Shown here in pieces: positions 43,614-52,442 of a stretch of DNA of 59,394 nucleotides; within the stretch, counting starts at the first letter, position 1, and every line of letters begins with the position of its first letter. This stretch comes from Candidatus Gastranaerophilales bacterium. Lineage in GTDB: Bacteria > Cyanobacteriota > Vampirovibrionia > Gastranaerophilales > Gastranaerophilaceae. The position numbers were made by a program, and so were the translations under genes. The stretch is taken from NCBI GenBank assembly GCA_944323035.1, contig CALUQY010000015.1:1-59394 (forward strand), read 5' to 3'. The notes under the pieces were generated by a model. That model was not told the DNA's origin. It searched no databases and saw only the letters and a program-made list of their open reading frames with translations.

Positions 43614-44296
43614 TAGAAATGTTAAAAAAATATTTAAAATCCGATAAATTTAAAGAAGATTGGCACGAACTTGTTGAAACGGTGATATTCGTTGTTGTTG
43701 CCGTTATTTTGATAAGATTTTTTGTTGCGGAAGTCCGCTGGATTCCGTCAGGTTCAATGCGCCCGACACTTCTTGAAGGCGATAGAATTATTGTTGAAAG
43801 ATTTTCGCGTTTTTATTCTACCCCTCAGCGTGGTGATATTATGGTATTTTATCCGCCGTTCGTTGAACTAAAACACTCTCCGGTTGCACTTTTTAAACGT
43901 CTGACAGGCTTTTTCTGTAATGACGTCGCTTATATTAAACGTGTAATCGGACTTCCGGGGGAAAAATTTGAAATAAAACGCGATAAAACCGGTGCTTATA
44001 CTGTTTTTATTAACGATAAACCATTGGAAGAACCATATATAAAAAGTAAATTTGAGTTTACCCCGTGCGAAGATCCGCGGGTTAACTGCGGACCGTTTAT
44101 CATCCCTGAAAATAATTATATGATGATGGGTGATAACCGCGGCGCATCTTATGACGGACGTTTCTGGGGAACTTTAGACAAAAAACAATTTATCGGCAGA
44201 ACAACCTTCCGGTTCTGGCCGCTAAATCGTATAAAATTTTTAGGACGCCATAAATCTACAACTGGTGAAAATACTTCATATAATCAGCAGCAATAG
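43610..44296 (+). CDS. lepB: Signal peptidase I
   Basis: 228 residues: one N-terminal membrane span (TVIFVVVAVILIRFFV), catalytic Ser in PSGSMRPTL, catalytic Lys in YIKRVIGLPGE, and the box MMGDNRGASYDGRFWG. It removes signal peptides from exported proteins, several of which are encoded here. It overlaps the prenyl synthase by 4 bases. Its last 41 bases overlap the convergent gene at 44256. Confidence 0.95.
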   Translation: MIEMLKKYLKSDKFKEDWHELVETVIFVVVAVILIRFFVAEVRWIPSGSMRPTLLEGDRIIVERFSRFYSTPQRGDIMVFYPPFVELKHSPVALFKRLTGFFCNDVAYIKRVIGLPGEKFEIKRDKTGAYTVFINDKPLEEPYIKSKFEFTPCEDPRVNCGPFIIPENNYMMMGDNRGASYDGRFWGTLDKKQFIGRTTFRFWPLNRIKFLGRHKSTTGENTSYNQQQ

Positions 44297-44645
44297 TTGA
44301 ACTCGTTGCGTTTGCAAATGTCGCCTTGAGGTTCTGATCACTGTCAGAATCCGTCAATTTAGTTATATTTTCTGTTGCTCCGACTTTTTCATCCTTTTGT
44401 TTATCAACTTCCCGTTCGGTAATCTTTTGGTACTCTTCAAAAGCGTCCATTACTGATGTCTGCATTTCATTTCGCAACGCTAAATCACCTTCATAGCTGC
44501 CGGTCGACTTAATGCCCTGCTCTTCAAATTCTGCAAGTATATTATTCCAATCGTTGTAATTTGGAACCGAACCGCCTCTGGCAGCTGCAGCCGCCTGCGC
44601 ATCACGTAATTCATCTAAACTTTTAATTCTCATATCATCTGCCAT
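44256..44645 (-). CDS. Uncharacterised helical protein
   Basis: The 129 residues are acidic, mostly helical and soluble (begins MADDMRIKSLDELRDAQAAAAARGG). No family recognised. AGAGGG precedes the ATG. It overlaps the 3' end of lepB by 41 bases on the other strand. Its promoter region is shared with the divergent gene at 44822; GCAAAATT (44760-44753), 14 bases, CCTTTAT is a candidate class 2 site using the same palindrome. Confidence 0.7.
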   Translation of the reverse strand: MADDMRIKSLDELRDAQAAAAARGGSVPNYNDWNNILAEFEEQGIKSTGSYEGDLALRNEMQTSVMDAFEEYQKITEREVDKQKDEKVGATENITKLTDSDSDQNLKATFANATSSTIAADYMKYFHQL

Positions 44646-44750
44646 AATAAAACCCTCTATATCTCTCTTTTTATATAAAGTTTTTCTATAGCTTATATAT
44701 TCAATATTCAGAAAATATGTAACATTTCTTAATAAAGGTTAGTCAGAAAC

Positions 44751-44779
44751 GCAATTTTGCAACTCTGAAAATCTTTATA
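44751..44779 (+). promoter_or_regulatory. Class 2 promoter-like motif for the gene at 44822
   Basis: GCAATTTT (44751-44758), 14 bases, CTTTATA (44773-44779). The GCAATTTTGC core is an inverted repeat that can face both divergent genes. Confidence 0.55.
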
Positions 44780-44821
44780 GGGGTATAGAGGATATTTAAT
44801 ATAAAGGAAAGGGAAAATTGT

Positions 44822-46711
44822 ATGGGAACTAACGGGGTTACTATGACAGATGCCCAATTGCAAGCTCGGGCGTTGGAAATACAAAAGTTTTATGCCGAAT
44901 CTGGCATGACTTTGCCAGAATCTTTTAAAGATAAGAAAACCGGTGCGCTCTTTACTTACAAGAAAGGTGAAGACGGAAAAATAACCTGTACTTACGATTA
45001 TCATGACGAAAAGACAAAAAATTTGATATTCTTTGAACGAAAAACCGTTCCGACATCCAGAGCAGGATTAGGCTATCTGACCGATGCGCAGTTTGAAGAA
45101 TTCAAACAAAATAATCCGCATCATTTTTATCAGAGCCAATACGCGGCAGGTGACAGTGCTGTATTTCTGAAAAATCACGCACAAAGTTACATTAATTCCT
45201 ATGACAAAGATACAAGAAATCAAACCCGGGACGATTATCAGAATATTGTAACCGAAGAACTGATGGCATCCGGAACTTTTGATAAAAAATCAGCGAAAAA
45301 AATGGGCAAATACGCTAAAAAAGACGCTATTGCTGAAGAACGTTCCGCAATGAGAACTGTTTATATTGATAAAACCGAGTTTGAAATTGCCGAAACGCGG
45401 CTGAAAGCAGAACAAAAAATTGCGAAAAAACGTATCAAAGCATTTAACGATTCCGGCAGATCATATGAATCACTATCCTCTCAAGAAAAAATTCAACTTG
45501 AACTGGATATGGCCAAAATGGAAGAATCCGTTGACTATATCAAAAATAAAAAAGTACGTGAATATATCAATGATCCTAAAAATAGAGAAAGATTCTTTGT
45601 TGTAAACCCTGAAACCGGACGGTTTGAATTCAGCTCGGACTTATACAAAGAATGGGCAAAATCGCATACACAAGGGGACAACACACTGACTACTTCCGAA
45701 CGTGAAAATGCTGCGGTTGCAACGGGTTTAAGCAAAAAACAAATGAAAAAAGCCGTTGAATATGCAGGTTTGGATACTCAAAAAGATCATACATTGAAAA
45801 TTGAACTTGCAAAAAGTTTAGTCGGTTTGATTTCAGGTCCTTTGATTGCATATATGACTAATGCAAATATTCACGATGTCAAAGAACTTAAAGACAGAAT
45901 TGAGATTGTGGCCGATGCTGCAGATCCGGGTAAATATACAGTATTTGTTGACGGCGTAAGTATTGCGGAAGCTAGAAGCGAAGTAATCGCAAACTTTAGA
46001 AATGTAGCTACAAGAAATGCGGCATTGAGCAGTGCTTTAGCATTAGTCTTTAACAACGGACTCATAGATCCTGAAAAGGCACGTGACAGCAAAGCTGATG
46101 CAATTACAGCAGCAACTATTTCTACACAGAATATTTTCAGAGGCAAAGAAGTAACTGATATTGAAGGCGAACTGGTAATTGATGGCTGCGATGACGAGGA
46201 AGGATGTCAGGCTGCATTGCAAAAAGTAACGTCTGAAGGTGAAGATAAACCTGAAGATGTTAAATACGAAAAATCTTATTTTAAAGAAACTGACGAACTC
46301 TCTTACTGGTACGACTTTGTAAACGCTTATGATTTTGATACTAAAAAATACTCAATTAAAGATATTTACAGAGCAATTCAAAGAAGAAACGGCTACACTG
46401 CAGAAAAGCCAAATCCGCCATTGAATGTAATGTTACCGCTTGATTTAACATTAGCGGATGGAACCAAAATTGCAACACGTAAAAAAGAATATACAATACC
46501 AAGACATAAACGTTCTACCGGCAAGGGTAACGGTAAAGGCAATGCACCGGGAGGTAAGCCTGAACTCGTACAAATTCCGGGCACAACTGAATACAGAGTA
46601 TTCGATTGTGACGGGAGGCTTGTTCCGGGTAAATTTACCGAGCAAACGGCTCGTGAAAAATACAAAGAAATCACCGGTCAGGAATATCAAGGAGAAATTC
46701 CGGAAGCATAA
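44822..46711 (+). CDS. Uncharacterised large soluble protein
   Basis: The 629 residues have no signal peptide. A long charged helical middle (about 130-250, with KKSAKKMGKYAKKDAIAEER and EIAETRLKAEQKIAKKRIKAF) is followed by one hydrophobic stretch near residue 340 (SLVGLISGPLIAYM) and a C-terminal part with a Gly/Lys linker (STGKGNGKGNAPGG) before a small terminal domain. No family recognised. It has a class 2 promoter and a strong terminator, so it is a single transcription unit. Confidence 0.75.
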   Translation: MGTNGVTMTDAQLQARALEIQKFYAESGMTLPESFKDKKTGALFTYKKGEDGKITCTYDYHDEKTKNLIFFERKTVPTSRAGLGYLTDAQFEEFKQNNPHHFYQSQYAAGDSAVFLKNHAQSYINSYDKDTRNQTRDDYQNIVTEELMASGTFDKKSAKKMGKYAKKDAIAEERSAMRTVYIDKTEFEIAETRLKAEQKIAKKRIKAFNDSGRSYESLSSQEKIQLELDMAKMEESVDYIKNKKVREYINDPKNRERFFVVNPETGRFEFSSDLYKEWAKSHTQGDNTLTTSERENAAVATGLSKKQMKKAVEYAGLDTQKDHTLKIELAKSLVGLISGPLIAYMTNANIHDVKELKDRIEIVADAADPGKYTVFVDGVSIAEARSEVIANFRNVATRNAALSSALALVFNNGLIDPEKARDSKADAITAATISTQNIFRGKEVTDIEGELVIDGCDDEEGCQAALQKVTSEGEDKPEDVKYEKSYFKETDELSYWYDFVNAYDFDTKKYSIKDIYRAIQRRNGYTAEKPNPPLNVMLPLDLTLADGTKIATRKKEYTIPRHKRSTGKGNGKGNAPGGKPELVQIPGTTEYRVFDCDGRLVPGKFTEQTAREKYKEITGQEYQGEIPEA

Positions 46712-46742
46712 AAAAACGGCCTTCAATGAAGGCCGTTTTAAA
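46711..46742. terminator. Bidirectional terminator
   Basis: AAAACGGCCTTC paired with GAAGGCCGTTTT around a 3-base loop, with A and T runs on both sides. It serves the genes at 44822 (plus) and 46765 (minus). Confidence 0.92.
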
Positions 46743-46764
46743 TTTTTGATTAAATCATTAACGC

Positions 46765-46953
46765 CTAAGACATCATGCTTTCTAGCAATTCAGCATCCCG
46801 CTGTGCGTGCGTGAGATTTTCTCTTTGCTGCTTCTGAATATAAACACGCAGCGCTTCTCTGATTAATTCGCTTCTGGAACGGTTTTCACCGTCAGCAACC
46901 AGATCAATCTTGTTTAGAAAATCCTCAGGCATTGAAATCAAAATTCGAGCCAT
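46765..46953 (-). CDS. Ribbon-helix-helix DNA-binding protein
   Basis: 62 residues from ATG 46953, with AAAGGAG six bases upstream; a TTG one codon earlier is too close to it. The pattern RILISMPEDFLNKIDLVADGENRSRSELIREALRVYI is a CopG/MetJ-type RHH fold, common in antitoxins and small repressors. No toxin gene is adjacent, so a stand-alone repressor is likely. It carries a class 2 motif itself and could regulate the class 2 set; that is speculation. Confidence 0.9.
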   Translation of the reverse strand: MARILISMPEDFLNKIDLVADGENRSRSELIREALRVYIQKQQRENLTHAQRDAELLESMMS

Positions 46954-46996
46954 CAATAACTCCTTTTATTAATTTTATACTCTTTCCGTATATATT

Positions 46997-47025
46997 TATA
47001 AAAACTAAAGTTATTGAAAAATTGC
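46997..47025 (-). promoter_or_regulatory. Class 2 promoter-like motif for the RHH gene
   Basis: On the minus strand, GCAATTTT (47025-47018), 14 bases, TTTTATA (47003-46997). Confidence 0.45.
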
Positions 47026-47061
47026 GTATTTTATATATATTAAGTATATATTTCTTTACAT

Positions 47062-48204
47062 TTATTTTTTATTACCGCTCTTACGGTTTCGAATTGCAGC
47101 AGCACCTCCGCCGATAGCAGCTATTGCCGTTGTTACTCCGACAATAATTTTACCGCGCCCGCGAAATTTTTTAGATTTTTTAGCGGCATTTACAGCCGTT
47201 TCCGCCGACTTTTCCGAAAAAAACAGCTTTTTTGCATTGTTATAAAAAAGATCTTCAATAATTTTTTCTGAATCTTTTGCAAGATCTTTATCTCCGCGAA
47301 TTGCAGCTTTTATTTCTTCTACGAATTTTGAATACGAGATACGGGCATGGTCTTTATCGCAAAAACGTGCAATAGGAGCATCGGTTCCAAACATAAGTCT
47401 GAATGACTGATCGCCGAACTTCCAGTCTGGATCTCCTATACCTTTTAATTTTTTAATTGCTTTTACAATATGATCTTTAGGAGAAAGTACGCCTGCAACG
47501 GGTTTTGCATCAATATCTACCCAGGAAATATCAGCATAAAGATTTGCATCACCTTTTTTTACAGATTCAACAAGAATATCTATAGCCCTTTCATGTGATT
47601 CGTTCCAGCCTCCGCCCATGTGAGCCATTATAAACGGCGCGTTTTTATATTTTTTTGCGGCTTCATAAATTGCCCCCGGATCCCCAAACGGGTCTAATTT
47701 CGACATATCAAGCGTTCCGTCCGGCAGTCTGAAAAGTTTGCCTTCACTGTCTACAGGAACCTGCGTATGAAATAAGCAAGGAATTTTATTTCTGTTTGCG
47801 AATTCAAAATATGGCTGGTATCTGGAATCTGAAACCGGAAGATGTAAATCATTAGGGTGAAACTTCAAGCCTACAAAACGGTTTGGGAAATCCTTGAGAA
47901 GCTTTTCTATATTGCTTATACTCCCGTTTTTAGGCGAACAACTTGCAAGAAGCGAGTAAGCACCATCCCCCTGAAAGGATTGCAGTGCGCTTTTATTGCC
48001 GTTGTATTCATCTTTCAAGCCTTTGAAGGTATCTGTATCTGAAACAATCATTCTTTCTACGGTATCATTATTAGGAAGCGGCTGCTTAACAAAGACATCC
48101 AGCATATCTTTTGTATAATAAACCTGTTCATGTTTCCCGATATGTGCGTGCATATCTATTAATCTTGCCCCGAAATTCATACGGCAGGTATCAAGTCTTA
48201 TCAT
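47062..48204 (-). CDS. Tail-anchored amidohydrolase-like protein
   Basis: 380 residues from ATG 48204, with AGGAAGGG upstream. It is an amidohydrolase-2-type metal hydrolase barrel: metal ligands HAHIG near the N-terminus, then LKFHPND, IMAHMGGG and FGTDAP. The family includes decarboxylases and hydrolases of organic acids; the substrate is unknown. The C-terminal 35 residues are unusual: KIIVGVTTAIAAIGGGAAAI forms a membrane span followed by RNRKSGNKK, a tail anchor. The start overlaps the end of the upstream gene by 14 bases. The N-terminal motif MNFGA recurs in two other proteins here. Confidence 0.82.
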   Translation of the reverse strand: MIRLDTCRMNFGARLIDMHAHIGKHEQVYYTKDMLDVFVKQPLPNNDTVERMIVSDTDTFKGLKDEYNGNKSALQSFQGDGAYSLLASCSPKNGSISNIEKLLKDFPNRFVGLKFHPNDLHLPVSDSRYQPYFEFANRNKIPCLFHTQVPVDSEGKLFRLPDGTLDMSKLDPFGDPGAIYEAAKKYKNAPFIMAHMGGGWNESHERAIDILVESVKKGDANLYADISWVDIDAKPVAGVLSPKDHIVKAIKKLKGIGDPDWKFGDQSFRLMFGTDAPIARFCDKDHARISYSKFVEEIKAAIRGDKDLAKDSEKIIEDLFYNNAKKLFFSEKSAETAVNAAKKSKKFRGRGKIIVGVTTAIAAIGGGAAAIRNRKSGNKK

Positions 48205-49792
48205 TAGCAATTCCCTTCCTCATTTCCGCGACTTTTTCTCTTATGTATTTATACATATTTTCATTACCATCAGGAAAGGCCTCATAAACAAGTTTTTCTG
48301 CATCATCAGCCCTGCCCTGCTTAACATAAAGACTATAAAGTTTCGTATAAATTTCATATTCGCGATCAGTTCTGAATCCGGGGTGGCGGACTTCCGGTCT
48401 TGAAAGTTCCAGAGCCTTTTTAAGAATATTTTCAGCAGCCGGATAGCATTCTGCCTGTTCGCTCTCCTCTGCAATTTGCAGCAAACGCGGAATTTTTACT
48501 TCAAACAGATTTTTTAGCTGTGCTCTGACACTTTTGGTCATAAAATTTATTGTAGCGAAGCAGTTGCCCCACATAGAAGCCACGCTCGGACGTCCGGAGC
48601 CTTCACAGTCGCATTTGCGGAATATAATTTCATTATCGCTGTTTTTATCAAAGAATAATTTTTCGGTTCTGTCAACGTATAAGCCTTTTTCCGCTATTTT
48701 TTCCTCTCTAAGTCTTTTAGGAGGATAAATACTCCCTACAGGATAAAGAATATTCGGCATTTCATCAATCGGTTCTTCCCAGCTAATTAATTGCCGCATT
48801 ATACTTACAAGATTTCCTTCATAAGAAAAGTCCGTGGTTTTAAGCCCGACGAACTGGGCGATGTCTGCGATGTCCTGACTTCCGGCGTATTCTCTAACGT
48901 TATAATGTATAGAACTTCTGTCTGTAAAACTAAATCCTTGAATATTACCGGATTTATCACGTACAGGATAAAAATTATAAACACCTCTTGCACGGTCAGT
49001 AACGCAGGAATCGTAAGCTGAAAATATATAATCTCCGTTTTCAAGACGGTTTTGCAGATTTACGATATGCGCATCGGAAAGGGTTAACAAATTAAACTTG
49101 TAGGCATTTTTTGATTTTAACTCCTGAATAATACCGTTAATTTTTCCGCCTTCATCATTACCAGTCGCAATATACTTATATAATGCATTCTTCAGACCAC
49201 GATCTTTAGCATGCCATTTAATAGCAGCTTCAAGAGGATGATCTGCAGGAATATAAACATTTACACCCTTTTTAACCATATTATTTATGGTTTTTATTAT
49301 GCTGCCAAGGTACTGAAAGCCTTGTGAATCCTTATCCATAGTTATGCGCGAAGGATTATTCTCTAAAAAGTTTATAATAAGTTCTCTTTTACTTTTGACG
49401 TTTTGAGGCGTAAAGTTTTCTTTGGGCGAGTTTGAACGATTGTAATAATAGCTCAACTCATTAAGTTCAACCGGTGCTGTACAGGGAATTGCAACAAAGT
49501 CATTTGGTTTAACAATATTTTCGGCATCAAGTCTTGTCAACTCTTTATCAAGCGAAAATAAGCTTTTAAGCCCCTTATTATAAGTTAAAGGTTCAATTTC
49601 GTGCAGGGTCATAGTCGTATAATTTGCGATATCAGACCCGATAGCTTTTGCAAAATGCAGCATTGTATCGGCGTGCTCACCACAATCCAAAAGATGCATT
49701 TTAAAACCGCTAAAGTTTACATTTTTTCGTTTTTCTTGATTTTTAACAGCACAACAAGCAGGCGGCGTTTTGCCTATAGCATAAACTCTCAT
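48191..49792 (-). CDS. Uncharacterised protein coupled to the amidohydrolase
   Basis: The 533 residues have no signal peptide. The first 40 residues contain NVNFSG. The centre (about 60-370) is an unrecognised alpha/beta domain with ADHPLEAAIKWHAKDRG. The last 120 residues look like helical TPR-type repeats (AAENILKKALELSRPE, YSLYVKQGRADDAEKLVYEAF). The gene overlaps the amidohydrolase gene by 14 bases, so the two products likely act together. Function unknown. Confidence 0.75.
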   Translation of the reverse strand: MRVYAIGKTPPACCAVKNQEKRKNVNFSGFKMHLLDCGEHADTMLHFAKAIGSDIANYTTMTLHEIEPLTYNKGLKSLFSLDKELTRLDAENIVKPNDFVAIPCTAPVELNELSYYYNRSNSPKENFTPQNVKSKRELIINFLENNPSRITMDKDSQGFQYLGSIIKTINNMVKKGVNVYIPADHPLEAAIKWHAKDRGLKNALYKYIATGNDEGGKINGIIQELKSKNAYKFNLLTLSDAHIVNLQNRLENGDYIFSAYDSCVTDRARGVYNFYPVRDKSGNIQGFSFTDRSSIHYNVREYAGSQDIADIAQFVGLKTTDFSYEGNLVSIMRQLISWEEPIDEMPNILYPVGSIYPPKRLREEKIAEKGLYVDRTEKLFFDKNSDNEIIFRKCDCEGSGRPSVASMWGNCFATINFMTKSVRAQLKNLFEVKIPRLLQIAEESEQAECYPAAENILKKALELSRPEVRHPGFRTDREYEIYTKLYSLYVKQGRADDAEKLVYEAFPDGNENMYKYIREKVAEMRKGIANDKT

Positions 49793-49918
49793 AAATCTCT
49801 AAGCCCCTTAATACTATTAGTTTAGTAGTTACTTCTCTAATAAACTATAAAAAGGATATATTGTCAATTAATACATTAAGAAATATTACCAGTCAGGGAA
49901 CAAACGTGCACCCGCGCT

Positions 49919-50755
49919 TTATCCTTTAACGGCCCCCTCATTTTCACCGGAGATAAAAAATTTCTGCAGAGAGAGGAAAAATATTATAATAGGAATTATT
50001 GAAATAATTGAACCTGCTGCGATATAGCGCCAGTTAGAGCTGAACATGCCCTGCAAATTGTTTATTCCGACAGGGAGCGTAAACATTTTTTCATCGTTCA
50101 AGACAATGCTTGGCCAGAGAAATTCTCCCCACGAACCAATAAAGGTAAAAATTGCAAGAATAGCAAGCGTAGGTTTGACCATAGGCATAAGCACTTTGAA
50201 AAATATCTGCCACGAATTGCATCCGTCAACAATGGCTGCTTCTTCCATTTCTCTCGGGATAGATAAAAACGCCTGACGCATAAGAAAAATTCCGAAAGCG
50301 TTCACCGCAAACGGCAAAATTAAGCCCAGATATCCCGACAGCGCACCGGCAGTGTCAACCAGATTTAATTTTAAAATTATCAAATAAACCGGAAGCATTA
50401 TCGCCTGAAACGGCACCATAATTGTTGCAAGAGTTGCAAAAAATGCAATCTTTTTACCTTTAAATTCCATTCTTGCAAGCGGATACGCCGCCATTGATGA
50501 AAAAATAAGATTTAAAATCACCGTAAACAGTGCCACCACAGCGCTGTTAAAAAAATATTTCAGAAAATCAACCCTGCCCCATACTCCCGTATAATTTTCA
50601 AATGTAAAATCCACAGGGATAAAATTTGGCGGATAGGCAAAAATATTCTCGCCCGCGCCTTTTAAAGAGGTTGATATCAGCCATAAAAACGGGAAAACCG
50701 ACAGAAGGGATACTATTATTAAAATTATATGTGAAAATGCGTTTTTTAATTTCAT
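49919..50755 (-). CDS. Sugar ABC transporter permease (MalG type)
   Basis: 278 residues, six membrane spans, and the permease loop EEAAIVDGCNSWQIFFKVLMPMVKPTL (EAA motif) that docks on the ATPase. The family imports sugars or glycerol-phosphate. It overlaps the second permease gene by 4 bases. No binding protein or ATPase is nearby. Confidence 0.92.
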   Translation of the reverse strand: MKLKNAFSHIILIIVSLLSVFPFLWLISTSLKGAGENIFAYPPNFIPVDFTFENYTGVWGRVDFLKYFFNSAVVALFTVILNLIFSSMAAYPLARMEFKGKKIAFFATLATIMVPFQAIMLPVYLIILKLNLVDTAGALSGYLGLILPFAVNAFGIFLMRQAFLSIPREMEEAAIVDGCNSWQIFFKVLMPMVKPTLAILAIFTFIGSWGEFLWPSIVLNDEKMFTLPVGINNLQGMFSSNWRYIAAGSIISIIPIIIFFLSLQKFFISGENEGAVKG

Positions 50756-51624
50756 AGCCTATATTTATCCCTCTCAAAGCAGAATATGTTTATACACGAA
50801 AGCAACAGAACAATTACAAGAAGAATTACCGCCATGGCAGACGCAATACCTAAATCAAGGTTTTCAAAGGCGCGCTCATAAATATAGTAGACAATGGTTT
50901 TGGAAGAATTTAGCGGCCCGCCCTTTGTCATAACATAGATTTCTGCAAAGACTTTCATCGCAGAAATTGCGCTTATCGTCGAAACAAGGGCAATTGTCGG
51001 CATCAGATGAGGAATGGTTACAGTCAAATGCTTCTGCCATAAGTTTGCCCCGTCAATCTCACACGCTTCATAAAGTTCCTTAGGCACACTCATCAGCGCC
51101 GCAAGATAAATAACCATATAATAGCCGATACCCTTCCAGATAGTCACAAGCGCAACCGACACCAGCGCAAATCTCGTATCCGTAAGCCATGCCACCGGAC
51201 TAATATGGAGCCGAGAAAGCAAATAATTTAAAATTCCCTGATCTGCATAAAGCCATTTAAACGCTATTGAACAGACAACAATAGATACAACTACAGGAAG
51301 ATATATTAAAACCTTGTATAAATTTATTGCACGGAGTTTCCGGTTAACCAGCACAGCCAGAAAAAGCGGGAAAATTGTTAAAAACGGTACCGCAATAACC
51401 AGATACAAAAAAGTATTGCCAAGAACTTTCAGAAAAACAGGATCTTTCAACACAGCCGAATAATTTTCTAATCCGGCAAAAACCGGATTGTAAAGACTGT
51501 TTGAATAGTCCGAAAAGCTCAGGAAAATTGTTTGCAAAAACGGCAGAAAAAAGAAAATTCCCAACAACACAAACGCAGGCACCAGAAATAAATAAGGCAC
51601 ATATTTCCCGTAAAACTTATACAT
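50752..51624 (-). CDS. Sugar ABC transporter permease (MalF/UgpA type)
   Basis: 290 residues, six membrane spans, and the EAA loop (YEACEIDGANLWQKHLTVTIPHLMP). It forms a heterodimer with the permease encoded next. It is the first gene of the pair, divergent from thyX. The cognate binding protein and ATPase must be elsewhere; a shared MsmK-type ATPase is common in such systems. Confidence 0.92.
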   Translation of the reverse strand: MYKFYGKYVPYLFLVPAFVLLGIFFFLPFLQTIFLSFSDYSNSLYNPVFAGLENYSAVLKDPVFLKVLGNTFLYLVIAVPFLTIFPLFLAVLVNRKLRAINLYKVLIYLPVVVSIVVCSIAFKWLYADQGILNYLLSRLHISPVAWLTDTRFALVSVALVTIWKGIGYYMVIYLAALMSVPKELYEACEIDGANLWQKHLTVTIPHLMPTIALVSTISAISAMKVFAEIYVMTKGGPLNSSKTIVYYIYERAFENLDLGIASAMAVILLVIVLLLSCINIFCFERDKYRL

Positions 51625-51716
51625 AAGTGAATTATATACAAAAATTTACCAAGTTGCAAATAGCTTATGATGTTATATTATAAATTATAAAGAATAATTT
51701 ATCGGGAGTGTGTGAA

Positions 51717-52412
51717 ATGACAAATGAAAATAATAAACCTGTTGTTAATCTGATTTCAAAGCCGGATAATATGCTAAAGACTGTCTATACAGCCTGCAGA
51801 ACCTGTTACAGTGCAGATTATCCGATAAATATTTATAATTCGGCCGACGATAAAGAAAAAATGCTTAAACTTATTGAACGCGTTATTTCGTCCGGTCACT
51901 ATTCAACAATTGAACATATACAGGTAACGTTTGCGATTTCAAATGTTTCGCGTGCCTGCACACACCAGCTTGTGCGCCACCGCCACATGTCATTCTCGCA
52001 AAAATCCCAGAGATATGTTAAAGAAAAAGGCGAATTTGACTATATTATTCCGCCGACAATCGACAGAAACCCTGAATTAAAAACAAAGTTTCAGGATTTT
52101 ATGGGTGAAATTTCTAAAAAATATCAGGAATTTGTCGAAGCAGGAATACCGGCAGAAGATGCGCGTTTTGTTCTTCCAAACGCTGCTGCAAGCTCTCTTG
52201 TTTGCAGCCTGAATCTTAGAGAAATGATTCATATAGCGAATTTACGTCTTTGTACACGCGCCCAGTATGAAATCCGTACTATGGTTAAGATGATGTGCGA
52301 TGAACTTGTAAAAGAAGAACCATGGCTTAAACCCTATCTTGTTCCGAAATGCGAACGACTCGGATTCTGTGATGAAGATAAATCCTGCGGTCGTATGCCT
52401 GTTAAAAACTAG
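51717..52412 (+). CDS. thyX: Flavin-dependent thymidylate synthase
   Basis: 231 residues from ATG 51717, with GGGAG eight bases upstream; a GTG at 51708 overlaps that site. The ThyX motif RHRHMSFSQKSQRY binds FAD and dUMP; SSGHYSTIEH and NLREMIHIANLRLC also match. It makes dTMP from dUMP using methylene-tetrahydrofolate and NADPH. Confidence 0.97.
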   Translation: MTNENNKPVVNLISKPDNMLKTVYTACRTCYSADYPINIYNSADDKEKMLKLIERVISSGHYSTIEHIQVTFAISNVSRACTHQLVRHRHMSFSQKSQRYVKEKGEFDYIIPPTIDRNPELKTKFQDFMGEISKKYQEFVEAGIPAEDARFVLPNAAASSLVCSLNLREMIHIANLRLCTRAQYEIRTMVKMMCDELVKEEPWLKPYLVPKCERLGFCDEDKSCGRMPVKN

Positions 52413-52442
52413 ATGAACTTTGTAAATTTTCCTTAATATAAT

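Noticed and set aside
46765-46953. Toxin-antitoxin system with the RHH protein as antitoxin
   Set aside because: No toxin-like gene is adjacent on either side; a stand-alone repressor fits better.
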